NCBI GenBank assembly: GCA_004352715.1
Contig: SCFE01000077.1
Location: 1,048,658 to 1,112,657, forward strand
Source: Hofstenia miamia
Taxonomy: Eukaryota > Xenacoelomorpha > Acoela
Direction: 5' to 3'
DNA: 64,000 nt
Each line of letters starts with the position of its first letter. Within the stretch, counting starts at the first letter, position 1. Made by a program: the position numbers and the translations under genes. Below are positions 24,549 through 34,277 of the stretch, piece after piece. A model generated the notes under the pieces. That model saw only the letters and a program-made list of their open reading frames with translations. It made no database searches and was not told the origin of the DNA.

Positions 24549-25460
24549 CAGGAGAGATAGAATTGGATCGGATATCGGATCGGACAGGATACGAATCGGA
24601 TCTACATTTCGAAAAAATATCAGACCTGTTTCGGATCCAAAAATTTTTAAAAATTGTGTATATTATACATTTTAAGTACAATTTAAGTGTGTTAATAATC
24701 TCAATCTAAGTGAAATTTTATAATTCAATTTCATTTCCGCGTTATTTTTTCCAACAACATAAAATTGGTGACGAATATTTCAAATCTGAAAATGCGATTA
24801 ATGTTAACATAAAGATAAAATTGTAAAGCATTTGTTTGTATAAACTTACCAATGGAAAAGCAGAAGAAACACAGAGAAGCAAATGGAATACCTTGGTTGT
24901 TGCAAACACCGCCAAAGTTTAATGATGCTAATATAATTTGGGATGATCTTCAATGAAAAATTATCATGTAAGATGCAACTTTCAATGCCAAGATCATCTT
25001 AGATTTCAGAAAGATCGTGATCAGCATAGCAATAATGGGATCGTGATCAGCATAGCAATAATGGAGTATAAATTTATTTAATGTTGTTCTTATATAATTT
25101 AAAAATTCAAATTCAAAATCTACGTTTAAATTTCAAATTTATTTTGAAAAAATTAATATTTCAATCGCTGATTGTAATGCACTCTACTACAATTATTTTT
25201 AATGTCTTGCAATATAAATTTTTGGCTTGTTCTTGCAATTACTTATGTAATAATTGTTTTCATCGCATTAGCTGCAATTTTGAAGTAAGTTTTATCTTGT
25301 TGTTTGAAACAACTTCAATTCATCGAACACTGCAAAATGGTGATTCTTGGTTTGGGCATGATAACATTCATTTGGAGGTAATATCAAAAGAAACTCTACT
25401 TTTTAAACTTTATAAATATATTATGATGATTAAAGTTCATGACAATTTTAGGAATTAGAT
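24549..25460. mobile_element. Second copy of the outer hAT-like element (empty site)
   Basis: It begins AGGAGAGATAGAATTGGAT and is followed by GGATC-rich sequence. It aligns through its length with the reverse complement of the 1913-7264 element minus its insertion (shared blocks include AATAATCTCAATCTAAGTGA, TTGGTGACGAATATTTC and TGTCTTGCAATATAAATTTT). At the point where the other copy holds the 4-kb ZMYM1-like hAT, this copy reads AAACACAGAGAAGCAAATGG uninterrupted. The distal end is unclear and homology fades after about 25460. It is non-coding. Confidence 0.78.
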
Positions 25461-25710
25461 TACTACAACGCGTATAAATAAACCAAGAAATGAATTAGTT
25501 GGAGCTTTGGTAGAGCAATTATCAATTTCAATCCATAATCAAAGTTATGCCAACCAGAAACGGACCTGTTTATTGTTGATAGACAATTTCAGATAAAAGC
25601 GATCTATTTCAAACCATAGATGGACATTGGCCGAAAATTAAGCCACACGCCCTGCCAAAATCCGGTTGGCCTATTTTAATCATAGCAATTTTAGGCCAAT
25701 TTTATAATCT

Positions 25711-26022
25711 TTAATAAGAACATGCAAGATATATTTCGACTTACCAAGTCATCGTGAGTTTTACAAATTATTCCCTCTAAATTTACTAGATTTTACAATA
25801 ATAATTATAATTTCTTAAATTTTAAAAAGTGGCAAATTTAATTTATAAATATAGTCTTCTTTTGTGCTTAAACTTGGTTGCAAGGATTTTATAAAAATAG
25901 TCTCAATAATCTTTAAATTACTTGATCTTGACGTCTGATGTAATATTTTTGTTTCAAAATTTAGTCCGCATTTATTTAGATGATTAGATATATTAGAACT
26001 GGTCTCATGTTCTTTAATTCTT
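25711..26022 (-). mobile_element. Penelope-like element 3' end (GIY-YIG C-terminus plus 3' UTR), cut by gap
   Basis: Reverse complement of the Penelope-like sequence at 33950-34277. The minus-strand coding end stops at 25815-25817 with the same C-terminus (LPLFKI) and is followed by about 95 nt of shared 3' UTR ending at TTTAATAAGAACATGC. The upstream catalytic part lies in the 26023-27022 gap. Confidence 0.78.
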
Positions 26023-27022
26023 NNNNNNNNNNNNNNNNNNNNNNNNNNNNNNNNNNNNNNNNNNNNNNNNNNNNNNNNNNNNNNNNNNNNNNNNNNNNNN
26101 NNNNNNNNNNNNNNNNNNNNNNNNNNNNNNNNNNNNNNNNNNNNNNNNNNNNNNNNNNNNNNNNNNNNNNNNNNNNNNNNNNNNNNNNNNNNNNNNNNNN
26201 NNNNNNNNNNNNNNNNNNNNNNNNNNNNNNNNNNNNNNNNNNNNNNNNNNNNNNNNNNNNNNNNNNNNNNNNNNNNNNNNNNNNNNNNNNNNNNNNNNNN
26301 NNNNNNNNNNNNNNNNNNNNNNNNNNNNNNNNNNNNNNNNNNNNNNNNNNNNNNNNNNNNNNNNNNNNNNNNNNNNNNNNNNNNNNNNNNNNNNNNNNNN
26401 NNNNNNNNNNNNNNNNNNNNNNNNNNNNNNNNNNNNNNNNNNNNNNNNNNNNNNNNNNNNNNNNNNNNNNNNNNNNNNNNNNNNNNNNNNNNNNNNNNNN
26501 NNNNNNNNNNNNNNNNNNNNNNNNNNNNNNNNNNNNNNNNNNNNNNNNNNNNNNNNNNNNNNNNNNNNNNNNNNNNNNNNNNNNNNNNNNNNNNNNNNNN
26601 NNNNNNNNNNNNNNNNNNNNNNNNNNNNNNNNNNNNNNNNNNNNNNNNNNNNNNNNNNNNNNNNNNNNNNNNNNNNNNNNNNNNNNNNNNNNNNNNNNNN
26701 NNNNNNNNNNNNNNNNNNNNNNNNNNNNNNNNNNNNNNNNNNNNNNNNNNNNNNNNNNNNNNNNNNNNNNNNNNNNNNNNNNNNNNNNNNNNNNNNNNNN
26801 NNNNNNNNNNNNNNNNNNNNNNNNNNNNNNNNNNNNNNNNNNNNNNNNNNNNNNNNNNNNNNNNNNNNNNNNNNNNNNNNNNNNNNNNNNNNNNNNNNNN
26901 NNNNNNNNNNNNNNNNNNNNNNNNNNNNNNNNNNNNNNNNNNNNNNNNNNNNNNNNNNNNNNNNNNNNNNNNNNNNNNNNNNNNNNNNNNNNNNNNNNNN
27001 NNNNNNNNNNNNNNNNNNNNNN
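26023..27022. other. Assembly gap, 1000 N
   Basis: Exactly 1000 N, so a default-size scaffold gap of unknown true length. Open frames spanning it are artefacts. Confidence 0.99.
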
Positions 27023-27160
27023 TTTACTTGTATATCATCTTGAATGAAGGGGGTTTGTTGTTGTATATAATGATTTGAGATTTTAATGCATTTCGATATT
27101 ATATATAGTTTATCCTAATGCGTAAAAGATAATTGAAAAATGCTAGTCCATTTGACGTTC

Positions 27161-27355
27161 TTAGAATTGTAATTTTTTCGACTTTGAATGTTTTAATAGT
27201 GCGGTCTCTGCATACTGGCGGTATTTTAGAATTGTAGTCTTTTCATCACCAAGTGGGATAATTCCTTGTTGAATGTTAAAAACAATCCCTCGTACTAAAT
27301 TTAAAGTTTGATCATCTCCTAGGAGTTGAATCTTAGACTTTTTCAAGCATCCCAT
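27161..27355 (-). pseudogene. Small Polinton/adintovirus-type basic protein, overlapping the ATPase gene
   Basis: A 64-aa frame whose ATG (27355) lies inside the end of the upstream ATPase frame (stop at 27333), overlapping by 23 nt in another frame. It is basic and carries the pattern N-x2-Q-G-x-IPL followed by a charged helix-like stretch (TILKYRQYAETALLK). I associate this with the small core-like protein found next to structural genes in Maverick/Polinton-type elements. The assignment rests on context and a short pattern. The tight overlap argues that both frames come from one compact viral-type operon-like block rather than chance. It is old and probably not expressed. Confidence 0.45.
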
Positions 27356-28447
27356 TAGGAATTTGTAAATGAGGCGTTCTTAAATCAGTTCCATAGAAAA
27401 TTTGTCTACCTTCAAGGTTTGTTGAAAGACGTAATTCATTTGATATGTCCTGAACGAAATTTATAAACAAATAGCTGTATGGTTTGCTAACTGTCTTTTT
27501 ATATGCAGCCAACAATTCGCGCATAATCCCCATCTGAGTTTCTAAAATTCTAATCTGCAATCTATCACGTACTGAATTAAATAAAAATATTCCAGAGGCA
27601 TTTTTCTTAATTAGACTGGGACAGTGCCAATTTGAAAAAACTGAATGGGTGATCAACAATGCCACAATTTAAATGTCTTCCGGCTATAACAAGTTTAGCA
27701 AATGCCTGATTGTATCACAGTTTCACCCATACCATCAAATATTGAACTCCGTTTTCACTTAGTAAACTTTCTGAAAATTCTTTGAAATAGTCCACATGCT
27801 TCATTTTCATTTTAAATTTGTTATAAATATTACTTTGGAAGTGATGATAAAAACACTTGTCCTGGTATATCTATTAAAATAGTCTTTATCAATAAATTTC
27901 CCAGGTAAGCTCGTCTGACTGTTTCACAAAGGAACAACATTAATCATGGGCATGCCTTCTTTATAATGAGAATGAGTAGAAATTTACATTAACATATATT
28001 TTTAATTTGAAAAGCAAACACATCATTTCAATTAATTTATGTTTCTTCCTAATGTTATCGAAATGAGTAAACAATACAAGCATGCATTCATGTTTATTTA
28101 ATAAATTGTTTGCTCTCTACCATTATTTGCTTTCTCGAGTTATGATGTGTTTATCCAGATTAGTGAAATGATTTATTAATCACTATTTCATACAATTGTG
28201 CATCTTTTTTACAATTATTGTATTAAGGAGCTATTAATTTTAGCAAATTAAATCAAAGAAATGCTTCATCATTAATAATCTCGTCACACAGCGTTTTGGC
28301 GTGAGCAATTAGAATGATAGTTGACTTTCCACAGTGTGAAGAATAGTACACATCAGTGACTAATGTATTCAAAGATTGAAGGGAATGCGTTTTTGATTTC
28401 AAATGCATCAACATGCAATTAAGGTATGGCGATATTCCTATTTTCAT
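27333..28447 (-). pseudogene. Maverick/Polinton (adintovirus-type) DNA-packaging ATPase remnant, FtsK/HerA-A32 superfamily
   Basis: In viruses and virus-like transposons of this group the protein pumps DNA into capsids. Minus strand, in order: an N-terminal piece with a Walker A-type P-loop (SSHCGKSTIIL; GKST at 28319-28330); a poorly matching stretch 27960-28250 that may be inserted; a Walker B-like acidic stretch near 27725 and LVIAGRH near 27685; and after a one-base frameshift near 27665 the conserved C-terminal part (NASGIFLFNSVRDRLQI, then LLAAYKKTVSKPYSYLFINF) to the stop at 27333. The sensor-like ITHSVFSNW and the pattern FLF-x2-(V/P)RDR-x-QI fit packaging ATPases. The gene is broken and I describe it only as it stands. 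Other Polinton genes (polymerase, integrase, capsid) are not visible; both sides end near gaps. Confidence 0.65.
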
Positions 28448-28537
28448 AACCCATCTATATTTATTTTCACCATCTATATATGTTGTTGTATTTTTCTCTT
28501 TTCACCAAACACGTTTTTGCTTTAAGTGAATTTATAT

Positions 28538-29537
28538 NNNNNNNNNNNNNNNNNNNNNNNNNNNNNNNNNNNNNNNNNNNNNNNNNNNNNNNNNNNNNNN
28601 NNNNNNNNNNNNNNNNNNNNNNNNNNNNNNNNNNNNNNNNNNNNNNNNNNNNNNNNNNNNNNNNNNNNNNNNNNNNNNNNNNNNNNNNNNNNNNNNNNNN
28701 NNNNNNNNNNNNNNNNNNNNNNNNNNNNNNNNNNNNNNNNNNNNNNNNNNNNNNNNNNNNNNNNNNNNNNNNNNNNNNNNNNNNNNNNNNNNNNNNNNNN
28801 NNNNNNNNNNNNNNNNNNNNNNNNNNNNNNNNNNNNNNNNNNNNNNNNNNNNNNNNNNNNNNNNNNNNNNNNNNNNNNNNNNNNNNNNNNNNNNNNNNNN
28901 NNNNNNNNNNNNNNNNNNNNNNNNNNNNNNNNNNNNNNNNNNNNNNNNNNNNNNNNNNNNNNNNNNNNNNNNNNNNNNNNNNNNNNNNNNNNNNNNNNNN
29001 NNNNNNNNNNNNNNNNNNNNNNNNNNNNNNNNNNNNNNNNNNNNNNNNNNNNNNNNNNNNNNNNNNNNNNNNNNNNNNNNNNNNNNNNNNNNNNNNNNNN
29101 NNNNNNNNNNNNNNNNNNNNNNNNNNNNNNNNNNNNNNNNNNNNNNNNNNNNNNNNNNNNNNNNNNNNNNNNNNNNNNNNNNNNNNNNNNNNNNNNNNNN
29201 NNNNNNNNNNNNNNNNNNNNNNNNNNNNNNNNNNNNNNNNNNNNNNNNNNNNNNNNNNNNNNNNNNNNNNNNNNNNNNNNNNNNNNNNNNNNNNNNNNNN
29301 NNNNNNNNNNNNNNNNNNNNNNNNNNNNNNNNNNNNNNNNNNNNNNNNNNNNNNNNNNNNNNNNNNNNNNNNNNNNNNNNNNNNNNNNNNNNNNNNNNNN
29401 NNNNNNNNNNNNNNNNNNNNNNNNNNNNNNNNNNNNNNNNNNNNNNNNNNNNNNNNNNNNNNNNNNNNNNNNNNNNNNNNNNNNNNNNNNNNNNNNNNNN
29501 NNNNNNNNNNNNNNNNNNNNNNNNNNNNNNNNNNNNN
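28538..29537. other. Assembly gap, 1000 N
   Basis: Exactly 1000 N, of unknown true length. The left palindrome arm starts at the very next base. Confidence 0.99.
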
Positions 29538-32500
29538 GAATCATCTTGCCCTGAGGATCCTGTTCGGACTCAGCCATAATTTGCAAGTTGTGTTAATGGC
29601 GATAATAATGAGGTCATTAAAATAATAATGAAATTGTTTAAAACTTTGGTTAGTTATTTAAGTGATATTATTATCCAAATGAGGAGTTTGTATACATTAC
29701 AGATTGACAATAACTGAATACCAATTCCCATGAATATAAATGAATTTAACCCAATATTTAAAAATCGATGTTAAAAATTATTGCAAAAATGAATTTTTTC
29801 AGTAATTTTTTTAAGCAGGAAGAATTCATAAAAGCGGGATTTTTTATATTAAGAACACAAACCATGCCCTGAAGAAACTTTGAAAAGCTAGAGATTTGCT
29901 GTTCAATGCGAGTGTATGCAGGCACATTTGCGTGTTATATAAGTGTTTATATCATACAATTAATACCGTAAATAAACCCTTAAAAATTACAGGCTCTAAT
30001 GATATTTCAGCGTGAATAGTGTGCCACATTTTGCATAACTTTTGGAATAAGGCTTCTATCATTTAAGTGGTGTTGTTGTTAAATTTTGACAATTAGGAAG
30101 GTAATCTTAATTTGAAATGCTCTAGCTTCGCTTATGTGATAGCATAACACCCCAATCCTTGGAGAAGTCATACTTTTATAATTATTATCATTAGTAATGT
30201 TTGAGTTGCAATAGCCTTCCACAAAATTATAACTCAGTGCATTTGTTTTTAATATAGTGTATGCTCCCAAATATTTCATGTTTTTACCAATTCATAATTT
30301 TGGCATAATCTAAGGCCCATTTACGATTTAATACTAAAATAGTGGACAAATTTTTTTACAATACAGATTACATACTAAGTGGGTGTGAATGACAAAGAGC
30401 AGAAGCTAAACGATTACGATTTGTTTGGCAACAAATACAAATTTTTGTCGATATATGAAAACGTCTACACTTGGATAAATCTTTATATTTTTGTAGTGTA
30501 GATGACAGATCTCAATCTAATTAGCGTATCAATCCTTGACAGAATTTTTCCTAACTAAGCATTTAAAGTTTAATAATCCTTATATATAAAGTTTTAACTA
30601 AATCATTTAACAATTTTCTTAGTAATAATCTTCATTGTGTCAATTTTGCCAAGAGCTTTAACAGAAAAAAATATCAATATGTAAAGTAAATTTAATCAAA
30701 ATTGTAAAAATTGAATTTTAAAATAGTATGATTATTATATATGGCGTGCCCCAAAAGTCATAAGACTAACACTTTATTTCACAAATAAGCATTTATTATT
30801 AAACAAAAANGTCAAAAAAGTATTTAATATCACGTCATCCCGAAAAAATAATTGAATTTTTATTTGTACGGTCTCATCAATGATTGCATATAAAACACAA
30901 AGAAACAACGGTTTTCATTAGAAATTTACATTATAACAATTAAAATGATGATAACACAATTCAAAGAAAATTTACAAGAAAATATAAATTCAAGTTTGTA
31001 ATCAGTATATTAATGTAATAGGGTTTCAAGTCCATTGGGATTTGCTGATTGAACAAGTTCATTGAATGCACAATGTTTAAATCAATTTCAATTAAGCATT
31101 CCTTTATTTTGTTTGAGTTGCCATACCTTTCATCTATTTGCATAAACTTTGTTGCTCTGAACAACCAAAAAGTGTGCAATCTACCTCATTTGAGGTATGT
31201 TATGGGGTTATAGTTAACGTTTTTGGCTTCAAGAACTTCAAGAGCTAACTTTGCATAATGACAACCTGCAAGATCGGGCTGGAACAAATAGTTTGAACGC
31301 TCGTGATTTTGGCTAGTTATATGCAATATCAAAGATAAATCTTCTTACTTAACTATTCTATTTTAATTGTTTAGTTTTAGCATATTGTAATCCACATCCG
31401 TTAGACTAGACATGTCAAAAACAAAATATCACGTTTAACTGCAAAATATAGTTAAGCCATATATAGTTTTAAAATTCAAAAGTTGAAAAGTTTGGCAGAA
31501 CAATCTGAAAAACCTCTGTGTGAATATTTTCCTAAATTCGTTTGTGATGGAAATATAGATTTCAAACTTCCTCTTTTAGTGTTTGTTAAATGCTGCTTGC
31601 AGTTGACAACTTCTTGATAGTCATTCTATTGATTTCGAGTTTGTGCTGAGATAGAAAATCTATTACTTTATCATGCAAATTTCTAGAATTTATATCTGTT
31701 TATTACAAGAAATATAATGAGTCAAACATGCCTGTATTTTACTAGAAATACTAATTTTCCCGCTTCCAAAATTAATTATTTTACGAAATGGAAATAGCTA
31801 ATTTCTAATATTACTTTAAACCAGGGGCGGATCTAGAAATTTTCTGATGGGGTACTGAAGATCTTAAACTCGATTTTTGCATATTTTTCATTGAAGATAA
31901 GATTTAATTTTGATTCTTCATGCATTTCTCAATTTTATGGGTCTTGATGATATTCTAGATTGAACTTTCATCTATTAAGTTCGAGTTTCTTCGAATTCAC
32001 TTAGAAATACGTTAATTTGTCCAATGTATCAAATTTTATGTTAATATATAGATACACCAATTTGTGGTCCCGTACTAAATTAAAATGTGCTAATATTATG
32101 CATTATTAATCAAACAGAATATTGAATGGAGATATTGCATCCATATGCTAGTTTAACAAGTGTAACATAAAATCGAATAATAAATCACAATGGTCCCTGT
32201 CTCAGGTGAAATTAAAAAGTTCGTCTCGGTCTCGTACTGATCCTGTCTCCTGTTGTTTTTGTTATACTCGGCCAATACTAGTCTCGTGGGTCCGGTTTTG
32301 GAATCAGTAAAATGAGCCAATTTCCTCAGGACTCTGCCACGATAATTTTTTTGTGAAATCTGAATAGAAAAAGACATCCAATGAATAGACTAACAATTTT
32401 ACTGAATTTGAGAAATTTCTTTGTCAACGATTATAAAATTGTGTCGTTTTTTAGGAGCTTAATTAACTTTAATAAGAACATGCAAGATATATTTCGACTT

Positions 32501-32563
32501 ACCAAGTCATCGTGAGTTTTACAAATTATTCCCTCTAAATTTACTAGATTTTACAATAATAAT
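29538..32563. repeat. Left arm of a large inverted repeat
   Basis: This arm is the reverse complement of 34186-38177 with very few mismatches in the parts compared (one amino-acid change across the 200-bp open frames at 30079-30279 and 37436-37636). It begins exactly at a gap edge. A single N at 30811 marks a collapsed section where the other arm has about 0.94 kb more, including most of a mariner element. The arm also contains an hAT-like end (CAGGGGCGGATC at about 31825), a dispersed repeat near 32065-32260 and about 90 bp of Penelope-like 3' UTR at 32472-32563. No gene is supported; short identical frames in both arms are explained by the repeat. Confidence 0.88.
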
Positions 32564-32877
32564 AGTAGTAATGGAAGACGAGGGGAGATCCCACAAAATG
32601 ACATTTTGACCTCTGCGATATCAAGGGGTGTTTGCAAATGTTAATTAGTGAGTCACCTACTTGATTTACATCTCCGCTAATGGGTTTTTAGTGACGTCAG
32701 ATATTTTTAAGTATGTCTGGATTTTCAATTAGTAATGCTTTTAATTGATTTACATATTAAGGCCATTTTTGGTATGAGTAATTTCACTTTGATAATATCA
32801 TGGTCACTTTTTGGTATGAGTAATTTTTGTTAATATCACATTTGTTTGCATTACGCCATGTTAATATATACCGTATT
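32564..32877. other. Arm-specific sequence next to gap
   Basis: Not found in the right arm. It contains a short direct repeat (TTTTTGGTATGAGTAATTT, at about 32767 and 32810). No gene. Confidence 0.5.
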
Positions 32878-33877
32878 NNNNNNNNNNNNNNNNNNNNNNN
32901 NNNNNNNNNNNNNNNNNNNNNNNNNNNNNNNNNNNNNNNNNNNNNNNNNNNNNNNNNNNNNNNNNNNNNNNNNNNNNNNNNNNNNNNNNNNNNNNNNNNN
33001 NNNNNNNNNNNNNNNNNNNNNNNNNNNNNNNNNNNNNNNNNNNNNNNNNNNNNNNNNNNNNNNNNNNNNNNNNNNNNNNNNNNNNNNNNNNNNNNNNNNN
33101 NNNNNNNNNNNNNNNNNNNNNNNNNNNNNNNNNNNNNNNNNNNNNNNNNNNNNNNNNNNNNNNNNNNNNNNNNNNNNNNNNNNNNNNNNNNNNNNNNNNN
33201 NNNNNNNNNNNNNNNNNNNNNNNNNNNNNNNNNNNNNNNNNNNNNNNNNNNNNNNNNNNNNNNNNNNNNNNNNNNNNNNNNNNNNNNNNNNNNNNNNNNN
33301 NNNNNNNNNNNNNNNNNNNNNNNNNNNNNNNNNNNNNNNNNNNNNNNNNNNNNNNNNNNNNNNNNNNNNNNNNNNNNNNNNNNNNNNNNNNNNNNNNNNN
33401 NNNNNNNNNNNNNNNNNNNNNNNNNNNNNNNNNNNNNNNNNNNNNNNNNNNNNNNNNNNNNNNNNNNNNNNNNNNNNNNNNNNNNNNNNNNNNNNNNNNN
33501 NNNNNNNNNNNNNNNNNNNNNNNNNNNNNNNNNNNNNNNNNNNNNNNNNNNNNNNNNNNNNNNNNNNNNNNNNNNNNNNNNNNNNNNNNNNNNNNNNNNN
33601 NNNNNNNNNNNNNNNNNNNNNNNNNNNNNNNNNNNNNNNNNNNNNNNNNNNNNNNNNNNNNNNNNNNNNNNNNNNNNNNNNNNNNNNNNNNNNNNNNNNN
33701 NNNNNNNNNNNNNNNNNNNNNNNNNNNNNNNNNNNNNNNNNNNNNNNNNNNNNNNNNNNNNNNNNNNNNNNNNNNNNNNNNNNNNNNNNNNNNNNNNNNN
33801 NNNNNNNNNNNNNNNNNNNNNNNNNNNNNNNNNNNNNNNNNNNNNNNNNNNNNNNNNNNNNNNNNNNNNNNNNNNNN
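32878..33877. other. Assembly gap, 1000 N, at the centre of the inverted repeat
   Basis: Exactly 1000 N. The arms are symmetric about a point close to 33374, inside this gap. Confidence 0.99.
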
Positions 33878-34277
33878 GAAGAAACCAATAAATCAAATAT
33901 AATTTATCAAATCAAATGCACCTATGGTGAAGATTATATTGGTTTTTCTAGTAGACAAACTATCAAGAAGAATTAAAGAACATGGGACCAGTTCTAATAT
34001 ATCTAATCATCTAAATAAATGCGGACTAAATTTTGAAACAAAAATATTACATCAGACGTCAAGATCAAGTAATTTAAAGATTATTGAGAGTATTTTTATA
34101 AAATCCTTGCAACCAAGTTTAAACACAAAAAAAGACTATATTTATAAATTATATTTGCCACTTTTTAAAATTTAAGAAATTATAATTATTATTGTAAAAT
34201 CTAGTAAATTTAGAGGGAATAATTTGTAAAACTCACCATGACTTGGTAAGTCGAAATATATCTTGCATGTTCTTATT
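33878..34277 (+). pseudogene. Penelope-like element, GIY-YIG endonuclease C-terminus and 3' UTR
   Basis: Penelope-like retroelements encode an RT fused to a C-terminal GIY-YIG nuclease. Directly after the gap the frame reads NIIYQIKCTYGEDYIG, the GIY-YIG core. After a one-base frameshift near 33958 it continues SRRIKEHG (the conserved arginine/helix segment), SNISNHLNKCG and KIIESIFIKSLQPSLNT to a TAA at 34173-34175. About 100 nt of 3' UTR ends near 34277, shared with the copies at 25711 and 32472. The RT part is lost in the gap. Confidence 0.82.

Noticed and set aside
25980-27047. Long open frames spanning N gaps (also at 28480-29625, 32784-33976, 40216-41553, 51297-51585 and 54205-55340)
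   Set aside because: They exist only because N runs contain no stop codons; any real coding at their edges is described separately.
30961-31179. Identical 72-aa frames here and at 35579-35797 (also 66-aa frames at 30079 and 37436, and 74/80-aa frames at 32153 and 34353)
   Set aside because: Explained entirely by the inverted repeat, which may be an assembly artefact.
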